Shown here: positions 1-6,754 of the stretch, one piece after another
Numbering within the stretch: position 1 is the stretch's first letter
Layout: each line of letters starts with the position of its first letter
Source: Huaxiibacter chinensis
GTDB lineage: Bacteria > Pseudomonadota > Gammaproteobacteria > Enterobacterales > Enterobacteriaceae
DNA length: 64,000 nt
Reading direction: 5' to 3'
Assembly (NCBI RefSeq): GCF_022171985.1
Contig: NZ_JAJVHF010000002.1
Coordinates: forward strand, 310,001-374,000
Program-made: the position numbers and the translations under genes
The notes under the pieces: generated by a model
What the model was told of the DNA's origin: nothing
Seen by the model: the letters and a program-made list of their open reading frames with translations, nothing else
Database searches by the model: none

Positions 1-154
1 ATGGTAACAGGTATTCTAAATATGTGTAGCGAATAAAAACAATAAGATAAATGGCAATGGTGCTGGATCCACACACATCCAGGTACCTAATCCACACACC
101 TTTGTAAGCCCGAAATCGGGGCGGCAGTGCCGGAATAAGCACTGTTAAAGTTGA

Positions 155-622
155 GTTGAGAATAACTCGCTCAGCAAGGATAAGCCCGACATCTTTGATA
201 TCAATCCAATGCTGAAAATCGGGATGATCAGCGATATTGGCAGTCAGGTAGCGGATATTGCCAAAACGCAGGGTGAGCTGAACGCGCTGAAGGCGGCTCA
301 GGAAAAATACGGTGCACTTCCGGCGAACGCGACAGAGGAACAACGCCAGGCGTATCTTGCGGGTCTGCGTAACACTCCGGCTTACAAAGAAAAAATAGCG
401 GAGTTCGGCACCGGCAGCGACATGCAGCGCGGCATCCAGGCGGCCACGGCAGCTCTCCAGGGGCTGGCGGGCGGTAATATTGCGGGTGCGCTGGCGGAGG
501 CTTCAGCACCGGTACTGGCGAACATCATCGACCACCATGCGGGCATAAATGACGACATAGCGGCGAAAGCGATTGCCCATGCCATCCTCGGTAGTGTAAC
601 GACTGCCCATAAGGGTAACGGT
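155..622 (+). pseudogene. CdiA / filamentous haemagglutinin fragment (pre-toxin region), broken
   Basis: The frame is open from 155 after an in-frame stop at 152-154 and begins with the residues VENNSLS. It then runs through a stretch typical of the region just before the VENN motif in CdiA/two-partner-secreted exoproteins ([23 protein letters not shown], broken here as [11 protein letters not shown] and [12 protein letters not shown]; later [10 protein letters not shown]). Similarity stops near 622, where an intact protein would continue into further Ala/Gly-rich repeats, VENN and the toxin. No signal peptide, haemagglutinin repeats, CdiB or immunity gene is present. The frame stays open to 1087, but that part is antisense to the DUF1349 gene. 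In intact proteins VENN follows this region; here it precedes it, so the fragment is rearranged as well as truncated. The family assignment is from memory of the motif. The first 154 bases hold nothing I can name. Confidence 0.7.
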
Positions 623-717
623 GTCCGCATTCCATTTCGGGGCTTTGAAAAACAGTCCGACCAGGAAACTCAGCCAGCGCCATCAGCGGATCACAGAACC
701 GGATGGCGCGATGTAAA

Positions 718-1290
718 TCAGCTGAGATCGTGCAGCGCTTTATCCATGGCCGGAGCGAGACTGAAATCACGAAACTCGACGGCTAAGCCGCTGCGTTCAG
801 GCGTGCAGCACATGACACCGACTTTCACGGGCCCCAACGGGAAATGGCATAAACGCAGCAAAGGCCATGAAAGCCCGTCTGCGGAGTACTGTAACCGCAA
901 CGCGTCTCCCTTGCGGGTCAGGCGAAGCCAGAACTCCCGAGGATTACCCGGGAAGATACCGGTTGCCCAGTCGGAGGCCTGTAACGTCAGTACGCTGCCA
1001 ATGGCCGGCGCGCCATCATTGTATTCAATCCCGGCCTTGAGCCAGTGTTGCTCGTCCGACATCAGCATGATTCCCGCCTGGTCATAGAGCGTACTGAAAT
1101 CAGCGCGGATGTTAGTCTGAAAGGTGAAATCACCCGCCGCGTCAGTCGCGTAGATGTGGCCCGAGAAACGCTCGAATCCATACCACGTATGGCACCAGAA
1201 ATCGGTGTGGTCGTCTGTCACGACCGATAACGTGTTGTTCTCGCGATGCCATTCGGCTGGTTCGTTTATCCAGTAAAATGCGTTTTGCAT
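718..1290 (-). CDS. DUF1349 domain protein
   Basis: About 190 residues, starting [11 protein letters not shown], chosen because GGAG lies a few bases before this ATG; a longer frame reaches 1386 but lacks a comparable ribosome site. The sequence has the beta-sandwich signature of DUF1349 proteins (concanavalin-like, often annotated as 'regulation of enolase protein 1'), including [16 protein letters not shown] near residue 30 and the central [18 protein letters not shown] stretch. No signal peptide, so probably cytoplasmic. The biochemical role is unknown; the fold suggests carbohydrate or ligand binding. It lies downstream of trpS2 on the same strand, about 120 bases away, and converges on the CdiA fragment. 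Confidence 0.8.
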   Translation of the reverse strand: MQNAFYWINEPAEWHRENNTLSVVTDDHTDFWCHTWYGFERFSGHIYATDAAGDFTFQTNIRADFSTLYDQAGIMLMSDEQHWLKAGIEYNDGAPAIGSVLTLQASDWATGIFPGNPREFWLRLTRKGDALRLQYSADGLSWPLLRLCHFPLGPVKVGVMCCTPERSGLAVEFRDFSLAPAMDKALHDLS

Positions 1291-1409
1291 ACAGTCTCCA
1301 TGACGTTTGAAGGCGTGACGATCAAAAGGTAGTCGGTTTGCGGCCTGCCAGTTCGCATTCTCTTGCCCACCTTTTGCCATACACACGCAACCTCAATCAA
1401 CTCAACTAG

Positions 1410-2414
1410 TTAAAACACCGGTACCCCCAGCCCCCTTTTCACCTCCCGCAACGTCCCTTGCGTCACCGCCTGCGCCCGTTCCGTGCCGCGCCTGAGCATG
1501 GCCATCAACTCCCCCCTGTCACGGATATACATCGCCCGGCGTTCCCGCATCGGTGCAATCAGATCCTGCAAACACGCCTCCAGCTCGTTCTTGCACGCCC
1601 GGTCGCCGAGTCCGCCCGCCTGATAATGCGCCTTCATCGCGGCCACTTTCGCTTTATCCGGATGAAACGCATCGAGATACGTAAATACCACGTTCCCTTC
1701 AATCTGCCCCGGGTCATTCACTTTAAGATGGTTCGGGTCGGTATACATCGCGCTGACCGCACGGTGGATGGTCTCTTCGCTGGCCGAAAGATGCAGCGTG
1801 TTGCCGAGCGATTTCGACATCTTGGCGCCGCCGTCGATGCCGGGCAGGCGGCTGGTGTCGCTCAGCATCGCTTTACAGTGGCGCAGTACGGGAGCGGGCA
1901 GCAGGCTGTTCATCTTGTGCACAATCTCGTTGGTCTGCTCAATCATCGGCAGCTGGTCATCGCCGACGGGCACGCATTCGGCGTTGAACGCGGTGATGTC
2001 CGCCGCCTGGCTGATGGGATAGACCATAAACCCGACGGGGAGCGCACGGGAAAATCCTTTCTGGGCAATCTCGTTTTTCACCGTCGGATTACGCTCGACG
2101 CGGGCGACGGTGACGATATTCATGTAGAGCATCGTCAGCTCGGCGAGGGCGGGCAGGGCGGATTGCAGGCAGATCGTGGTCAGGTCAGGGTCGATTCCGG
2201 CGGCAAGATAGTCGGCCAGCACCTCGGGGATGTTGTCGCGGATTTTTTGCGGGTTGCTGGCGTTGTCGGTCAACCCCTGCAGGTCGGCGATGAGGACAAA
2301 CTGGTTATGGGTGTGCTGAAGCGCCACGCGCTGGCGCAGTGAACCAACGTAATGGCCCAGATGCAGCGGGCCGGTTGGACGGTCGCCGGTGAGGATAGTG
2401 GGTTGAGTGTTCAT
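1410..2414 (-). CDS. trpS2: Second tryptophanyl-tRNA synthetase (TrpS2 type)
   Basis: Class I aminoacyl-tRNA synthetase that charges tRNA-Trp, 334 residues as usual for TrpRS. Visible motifs are the HIGH-like PLHLGHYVG (about residues 16-24) and a perfect KMSKS (198-202). The sequence departs strongly from the housekeeping E. coli TrpS: the N-terminus TILTGDRPTGPLHLGHY and the VPVGDDQLPMIEQTNEI segment resemble the divergent TrpRS group of actinobacteria and Gram-positives. The housekeeping trpS lies elsewhere in enterics (dam-gph region), so this should be a second copy. In other bacteria such copies are induced by Trp starvation or confer resistance to TrpRS inhibitors such as indolmycin; that role is inferred here. 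Start is fixed by AAGGAG seven bases upstream. An attenuator-like leader precedes it. Confidence 0.9.
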   Translation of the reverse strand: MNTQPTILTGDRPTGPLHLGHYVGSLRQRVALQHTHNQFVLIADLQGLTDNASNPQKIRDNIPEVLADYLAAGIDPDLTTICLQSALPALAELTMLYMNIVTVARVERNPTVKNEIAQKGFSRALPVGFMVYPISQAADITAFNAECVPVGDDQLPMIEQTNEIVHKMNSLLPAPVLRHCKAMLSDTSRLPGIDGGAKMSKSLGNTLHLSASEETIHRAVSAMYTDPNHLKVNDPGQIEGNVVFTYLDAFHPDKAKVAAMKAHYQAGGLGDRACKNELEACLQDLIAPMRERRAMYIRDRGELMAMLRRGTERAQAVTQGTLREVKRGLGVPVF

Positions 2415-2514
2415 ACAAACTCCTTAAGGTTGAAAAGCCGAAAGGGGTCTTAGAAATGTGAAAGCCGCCTTTCGGCGGCTATCTGAAAATGGGAAAAACG
2501 ATTCCATGCCGCCT

Positions 2515-2568
2515 TTAAGAAGGCAGCCACCAACGGTTTACGGTGAGGTCGGCGTGGTTTATGTTCAT
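2515..2568 (-). CDS. trpS2 leader peptide with tandem Trp codons
   Basis: Seventeen-residue ORF reading [17 protein letters not shown], with TGG-TGG at codons 13 and 14 and the stop (2517-2515) inside the loop between segments 1 and 2, as in classical trpL. There is no good Shine-Dalgarno before the ATG. A plausible promoter (TTGCTT at 2602-2597, extended TGG-TACGTT at 2580-2575) would start transcription within a base or two of the ATG, so the peptide may be read from a leaderless mRNA. It is expected to act only through ribosome position. Confidence 0.65.
   Translation of the reverse strand: MNINHADLTVNRWWLPS
2537..2565 (+). promoter_or_regulatory. Candidate fosA promoter
   Basis: Plus-strand TTTACG (2537-2542), 17-base spacer, TATGTT (2560-2565), start expected near 2572. 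It lies inside the trpS2 leader ORF on the other strand, so the two start sites cross and the promoters probably compete. Confidence 0.4.
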
Positions 2569-2574
2569 AAGGTT

Positions 2575-2602
2575 AACGTACCACGGCTGGCGCGAAAAGC
2601 AA
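2575..2602 (-). promoter_or_regulatory. Candidate trpS2 promoter
   Basis: Minus-strand TTGCTT (2602-2597), 16-base spacer, TACGTT (2580-2575) with TGG directly before the -10 (extended -10). The predicted start is near 2567-2568, at the first base of the leader ATG. It overlaps the opposite candidate fosA promoter. Confidence 0.45.
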
Positions 2603-2613
2603 AAGGGCACAGT

Positions 2614-3039
2614 ATGCTGCAATCACTCAACCACCTGACGCTCGCCGTCAGCGATCTGCAAAAAAGTCTCACATTCTGGCACGACACTCTGGGGCTTCCG
2701 CTTCATGCCCACTGGGAGACGGGCGCGTACCTCACCTGCGGCGAGCTGTGGATATGTTTGTCATACGATGAAGCGCGACGCGCTGTGCCGCCACATGAGA
2801 GCGACTATACCCATTACGCCTTTACCGTTGCGGCGGAAGATTTTGCGCCGTTTTCGCATAAGCTGGAACAGGCGGGGGTTACCGTCTGGAAGCAGAACAA
2901 AAGCGAAGGCGCATCGTTCTATTTTCTCGATCCGGACGGACATAAGCTGGAGCTGCATGTGGGCAATCTCGACGCGCGGCTGGCGGCGTGCCGGGAAAAG
3001 CCCTATGCCGGAATGGTATTTACCGAGGATAAGGGTTAA
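2614..3039 (+). CDS. fosA: Fosfomycin glutathione transferase FosA
   Basis: Metalloenzyme of the vicinal-oxygen-chelate fold that opens the epoxide of fosfomycin with glutathione, using Mn2+ and K+. The 141 residues match chromosomal FosA of Enterobacter and Klebsiella in length and sequence. Metal ligands expected for the family are present: His7 (LNHLTLAVS), His67 (DYTHYAF) and Glu113 (HKLELHVG). The K+ loop is visible as KSEGAS (about 96-101). The start is the ATG after AAAAGGGCAC; an upstream in-frame extension to 2458 reads through the trpS2 leader antisense and is rejected. The 3' end overlaps the LacI-type gene by four bases, tail to tail. Intrinsic low-level fosfomycin resistance is expected. 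Confidence 0.95.
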   Translation: MLQSLNHLTLAVSDLQKSLTFWHDTLGLPLHAHWETGAYLTCGELWICLSYDEARRAVPPHESDYTHYAFTVAAEDFAPFSHKLEQAGVTVWKQNKSEGASFYFLDPDGHKLELHVGNLDARLAACREKPYAGMVFTEDKG

Positions 3040-4043
3040 CGCGTGCTTGATGCCCGCACTTTTAACCTGCCCGCCAGCGTGACGTGCGTGGCGGCATCTT
3101 CCTGGTTGCAGAGATATTCCACCGCAAGCCGACCCAGTTCGCTGTAGGGCAGCTGAACGCTGGTGAGCGCGGGGGTGAGCTGCTCGGAAATCTTTTGGTC
3201 ATCGTAGCCCGCCAGCAGCATATCCTGCGGGATGCGAATGCCGTTCACCGACAGCGCCTGATAGCAGCCAATCGCCAGCCAGTCGCTGGCGCAGAAGATG
3301 GCATCCGGGCGCGCGTGAAGCTGCAGCAAAGACTCGGTGGCCGCGTAGGACTCGCTAAACTGCCAGTTGGTCTGGCGTACCAGGCTCTCATCAAGGGCCA
3401 GCCCGGCCTGCTGCAACGCGGCCTGATACCCCGCCAGGCGTTGACGGGATGCTTCCATCCAGCTTTCGCCGGTGATGTGCGCAATGCGCGTAGCGCCGCA
3501 GGCAATCAAATGCCGGGTGACCTGAAAGGCATTGGCATAATCGTCTGGCACAAACGACGGGAGCAAGGGGGAATCGAGATCGCGCTGATTCAGCAGCACC
3601 AGCGGCAGGCGAGTGCAGTCCTGGAAATCGGTCATGTCCACCAGGGTGGTGACGGGAGAGGCGAGGATGATCCCCACGCAGTTGCGTTTCTCAAGCTGCC
3701 GTATGATGTTTAACGCCAGCGCCACGTCGTCCCCGTACTCATAGACGGTGAGCATTGCCTCATTGCGCCAGGCGGCTTCCCGCGCCTGGCTTATCGCATC
3801 GATAAAAGGATCGTAGCTTTGCAGGGAGCTTATCAGCAGCGCCACCTCTTCCTGATTACGCGGGGCGTGCAAAGGCGATAAGCGGTCGTAGCCCAGTTCG
3901 GTCGCCACGCCGATCACGCGCTGGCGGGTCTCGTCGCTGAGCTTGATGTTGCGGGACTGGTTTAATACCAGCGATACCGTCGCCTGCGACACACCCGCCG
4001 CGCGCGCAATATCATTCATTGTGACTTTATTTTTCCGCTTCAT
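3036..4043 (-). CDS. LacI-family transcriptional regulator
   Basis: 335 residues. An N-terminal LacI helix-turn-helix (about 8-27, [23 protein letters not shown] split as [11 protein letters not shown] / [11 protein letters not shown]) is followed by a periplasmic-binding-protein-like effector domain with the usual ends HITGESW and [20 protein letters not shown]. It is divergent from the glycosidase/transporter operon, so it is the likely local repressor, with the sugar they handle as inducer. A perfect 9-bp inverted repeat at 4188-4210 is a candidate operator. The exact ligand cannot be read from sequence. Confidence 0.9.
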   Translation of the reverse strand: MKRKNKVTMNDIARAAGVSQATVSLVLNQSRNIKLSDETRQRVIGVATELGYDRLSPLHAPRNQEEVALLISSLQSYDPFIDAISQAREAAWRNEAMLTVYEYGDDVALALNIIRQLEKRNCVGIILASPVTTLVDMTDFQDCTRLPLVLLNQRDLDSPLLPSFVPDDYANAFQVTRHLIACGATRIAHITGESWMEASRQRLAGYQAALQQAGLALDESLVRQTNWQFSESYAATESLLQLHARPDAIFCASDWLAIGCYQALSVNGIRIPQDMLLAGYDDQKISEQLTPALTSVQLPYSELGRLAVEYLCNQEDAATHVTLAGRLKVRASSTR

Positions 4044-4187
4044 CTGGCCTCTCCCTTTTGCGAATTCGCATCATACCTTAACTGCCTGTTAAAGCGCCGC
4101 CGATCACGTTTCTTCTTCAGACAGGCGTCAACTCTGTGAGGAATGTCGCTTTTCTGAACGCAATGATTTGCTCATTTATACGGCTAC

Positions 4188-4210
4188 TAATATTTATTAG
4201 CTAAATATTA
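4188..4210 (+). promoter_or_regulatory. Perfect inverted repeat, candidate LacI-type operator
   Basis: TAATATTTA (4188-4196), TTAGC, TAAATATTA (4202-4210): two perfect 9-base arms around a 5-base centre, directly upstream of the GAGAGG ribosome site of the glycosidase gene. Placement fits repression by the divergent regulator. It is more AT-rich than usual LacI operators, so another factor is possible. Confidence 0.5.
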
Positions 4211-4228
4211 TCAGCGAGAGGATGTGTG

Positions 4229-5317
4229 ATGAAAGAGCAATGGAGCAAGGAACAGGCGCAGGCCTGGTATCAGCAGAAAGGCTGGCTGTGCGGGTTTAAC
4301 TATTTGCCGTCAACGGCGGTGAACTGGACGGATATCTGGCAGAAAGAGACCTTCGATGCCGACACCATAGACCGTGAACTGGGCTGGGCGGCGGATGCAG
4401 GCTATAACACCCTGCGTATCAACCTGCCGTTTATTGTCTGGGAGGCTGACCGCGACGGCTTAATGGCGCGTATCGACCATTTTCTGAATATCGCCGATCG
4501 CCATGGCTTTAGCACCATGCTGACGCTGATGGACGACTGCGGCTTCTCCGGGGATGAACCCTACCTGGGGCCGCAAAAACCGCCGGTGCCCGGCAAACAT
4601 AACAGCCAGGCGGCGGCCAGCCCCGGGCGCGATAATGTGTGTGATCGCGACGCCTGGCCGCAGGTTGAGCGATATATTCGCGACGTTGTCCGCCAGTTCC
4701 GCGACGATAAACGCGTCTTGTTGTGGGATCTCTACAACGAGCCAGGCAATCGGGGCATTTTTGCAACCGGGACCGAAGAGGTGTTGTACGACGAAAAGCT
4801 GGAAAGCTATGCCCATGAGTTGATGAAGCTGGCGTTCCAGTGGGTCCGCGAAGAAGATCCTGAGCAACCGCTGACCGTCTGCGCGTGGCGATTACCTGCG
4901 GAAGTGGAAGACGAAACCTTTTATCAGCATCCGCTGGATCAAACCGCGCTGGCCCTGTCAGACGTGGTGAGCTATCACGCTTACACCCACACGGCGAGAA
5001 TGACGGCGATCATCCAGCATCTTCAGACGCTGGGCCGCCCCATTTTCTGCACCGAATGGCTGGCGCGCCACGTGGGCGGCACCATGGAAGAGCAGCTGCC
5101 GCTGATGTACATGGCGAAGGTCGCGCCGTACCAATGGGGGCTGGTACGCGGTAAAACCCAGACCTGGCTGCCCTGGCCGGTGGTGATGAAAGAGTCCACC
5201 GACTACTGCCGTCTGTGGTTCCACGATGTCTTTGAAGAAAATGGCATTCCGTTCTCGCGCAGCGAGATCGCCCTGCTTCGTCACCTGCGTAAAATCGCCC
5301 CGAAAACGTGTGGCTAA
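4229..5317 (+). CDS. Glycoside hydrolase, GH5-like (clan GH-A), cytoplasmic
   Basis: 362-residue (beta/alpha)8-barrel glycosidase. The acid/base Glu is in WDLYNEPG (Glu171) and the nucleophile in IFCTEWLAR (Glu276), the arrangement of clan GH-A; AGYNTLRINLPF and YHAYTHT are the usual barrel-strand motifs. There is no signal peptide, so it acts on a sugar already imported, probably by the downstream transporter. Proteins like this are often labelled 1,4-beta-xylanase, but the substrate cannot be told from sequence; a short beta-linked oligosaccharide is the best guess. Start: ATG at 4229 with GAGAGG seven bases upstream; the GTG just before it is an alternative. Confidence 0.8.
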   Translation: MKEQWSKEQAQAWYQQKGWLCGFNYLPSTAVNWTDIWQKETFDADTIDRELGWAADAGYNTLRINLPFIVWEADRDGLMARIDHFLNIADRHGFSTMLTLMDDCGFSGDEPYLGPQKPPVPGKHNSQAAASPGRDNVCDRDAWPQVERYIRDVVRQFRDDKRVLLWDLYNEPGNRGIFATGTEEVLYDEKLESYAHELMKLAFQWVREEDPEQPLTVCAWRLPAEVEDETFYQHPLDQTALALSDVVSYHAYTHTARMTAIIQHLQTLGRPIFCTEWLARHVGGTMEEQLPLMYMAKVAPYQWGLVRGKTQTWLPWPVVMKESTDYCRLWFHDVFEENGIPFSRSEIALLRHLRKIAPKTCG

Positions 5318-5326
5318 TAATAACGA

Positions 5327-5346
5327 CCCGGCGGTTCACCGCCGGG
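5327..5346 (+). other. Intercistronic hairpin
   Basis: CCCGGCGG-TTCA-CCGCCGGG, 8 bp perfect, between the glycosidase and the transporter. No U-tract follows, so it is more likely an mRNA-stability or partial-attenuation element than a terminator. Confidence 0.6.
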
Positions 5347-5362
5347 CAGCAAGGTACACCCT

Positions 5363-6754
5363 ATGGCAACGACAATGAAAATACCGTCTCGCGAGTTATG
5401 GTCCTATTTTGGTTATGGTTTAGGTCAGTGTTTTAGCTTTGGTTTAGTGGGTTCATTCATTAACTATTTTTACACCGACGTGCTGGGGATTTCGGCGCTG
5501 GCCGCCAGCTCCATATTCCTCATCGCCCGCGTCTGGGATGCGGTGCACGATCCGCTGTTTGCCAGCTTTATGGATACGATTAACAGCAGGTTCGGTAAGT
5601 TTCGTCACTTTTTGCTGATTGCCCCGCTGCTGATCACCGGCGTTACGCTGCTGTCGTTTTATAAAATCGACGCGGACATGACCACCAAAATCCTCTATGC
5701 CGGGATGACCTATATCCTGTGGGGAACGCTGTACGCGATATCCGATATTCCGTTCTGGTCGATGTCATCGGTAATGACCAATGACTCAGGCCAGCGTACC
5801 CGCGCGGTCACGGCAGCGATGCTGGGCGTGAACGCGGGTATTGCCTGCGCCAATATCTTCTTCCCGAAACTGGCGGCCTTTTTTGCGCAGTACAGCAATG
5901 ACAAAGGCTATTTTATGGCGGCGCTGGTGATGATGATGGTCGGCCTGCCGTTGATGATAAATGGCTTTGTGCAGATTAAAGAGCGCGTGCCGCCCAGCCC
6001 GGAGAAGGTGACGATACGCGATACGTTCCATAACCTGCGGCAGAATAAGCCTCTCTTTATTATCCTGTTATCGTTCTTTTTCTGCGTGTTCCATAACGTC
6101 GCGAACGGTATTTATATCTACTTCTTTATCTACAACCTGGGCGATGGCAGCCTGCAAATGGCGATTGGCATCATGGGGATTTTGGCCGCGGTGGTGTGCC
6201 TGATTGCGCCGATGCTGACGCGCAGGATGCAAAAGCGGCAGCTGTTCATGATCCTCTGCGGGCTGGATGTGGCCGTGCGGCTGGTGATGTGGTTTGCAGG
6301 TTATCAGCAAACGGCGCTGCTGTTTGTCCTGCTGGGCCTGAGCACGCTGTTCGTGATGATGACCAACATTCTCACCTCGTCGATGATTGCCGACACCATT
6401 GAGTACGCGGAATATCACACCCATAAACGCTGTGCGGCCATCACCTTCTCAGGGCAGACCTTTACCGGCAAGATGTCCGTCGCCGTGGGCGGCGGGTTGA
6501 TAGGCGTCTTCCTGACGATGATAGGCTACGTGCCTCAGGCGCAGGCGCAAAGCGACGGCGTGTTAACAGGGCTGTTCTTCGGGATTTGTCTGCTCCCGGC
6601 GATAGGCTCCGTGATTCGCCTGCTGTGCATGTCCCGCTTTACCTTTACCGAGGAGAAGCACGCCGAAATTTGTCGTTTGCTGGCGGCGCGACGCGACCAG
6701 GCCCGTCAGCCCGACGACGAAGGGCAGGTAACGGGCCCGGCAACGGTCAATTAA
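5363..6754 (+). CDS. GPH-family sugar:cation symporter
   Basis: 463-residue, 12-helix inner-membrane carrier of the glycoside-pentoside-hexuronide family (melibiose carrier MelB, YicJ, YagG relatives). Family signatures are YFGYGLGQCFSFGLVGSFINYFY at the first helix (given in pieces: YFGYGLGQ, NYFYTDVLGIS), RVWDAVHDPLFASFMD and RFGKFRHFL. It probably imports the oligosaccharide cleaved by the upstream glycosidase; the 45-base gap suggests one operon under the divergent LacI-type regulator. The 3' end overlaps the end of mcrC by eight bases. Confidence 0.88.
   Translation: MATTMKIPSRELWSYFGYGLGQCFSFGLVGSFINYFYTDVLGISALAASSIFLIARVWDAVHDPLFASFMDTINSRFGKFRHFLLIAPLLITGVTLLSFYKIDADMTTKILYAGMTYILWGTLYAISDIPFWSMSSVMTNDSGQRTRAVTAAMLGVNAGIACANIFFPKLAAFFAQYSNDKGYFMAALVMMMVGLPLMINGFVQIKERVPPSPEKVTIRDTFHNLRQNKPLFIILLSFFFCVFHNVANGIYIYFFIYNLGDGSLQMAIGIMGILAAVVCLIAPMLTRRMQKRQLFMILCGLDVAVRLVMWFAGYQQTALLFVLLGLSTLFVMMTNILTSSMIADTIEYAEYHTHKRCAAITFSGQTFTGKMSVAVGGGLIGVFLTMIGYVPQAQAQSDGVLTGLFFGICLLPAIGSVIRLLCMSRFTFTEEKHAEICRLLAARRDQARQPDDEGQVTGPATVN

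Larger units (their letters stand above)
2454..2568 (-). promoter_or_regulatory. Putative tryptophan attenuator of trpS2
   Basis: Read on the minus strand, the leader holds a short ORF with tandem Trp codons (2532-2527) followed by four complementary segments. Segment 1 GCTGCCTT (2527-2520) pairs with segment 2 AAGGCGGC (2515-2508) over 8 bp with one G-U and a 4-base loop. Segment 2 GGCGGC (2513-2508) can instead pair perfectly with segment 3 GCCGCC (2479-2474). Segment 3 AGCCGCC (2480-2474) pairs with segment 4 GGCGGCT (2469-2463) around a GAAA loop, followed by UUCACAUUU. This is the 1:2 / 2:3 / 3:4 logic of the trp operon attenuator: stalling at the Trp codons masks segment 1 and frees segment 2 to block the terminator. 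The U-tract is imperfect, so termination may be leaky. Confidence 0.75.

Noticed and set aside
623..1087. Continuation of the CdiA-like reading frame to 1087
   Set aside because: This part is antisense to the DUF1349 gene, which has better family support and a ribosome site; the similarity stops at about 622.
1458..2342. Long plus-strand ORF of 294 codons
   Set aside because: Exact antisense of trpS2; His/Arg/Gln-rich composition without domains.
2572..2582. GTTAAC-containing sequence as TrpR operator of trpS2
   Set aside because: The central GTTAAC is present, but the CTAG half-site bases of TrpR operators are missing.
5327..5346. Hairpin as terminator between glycosidase and transporter
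   Set aside because: No U-tract and the genes look like one operon.
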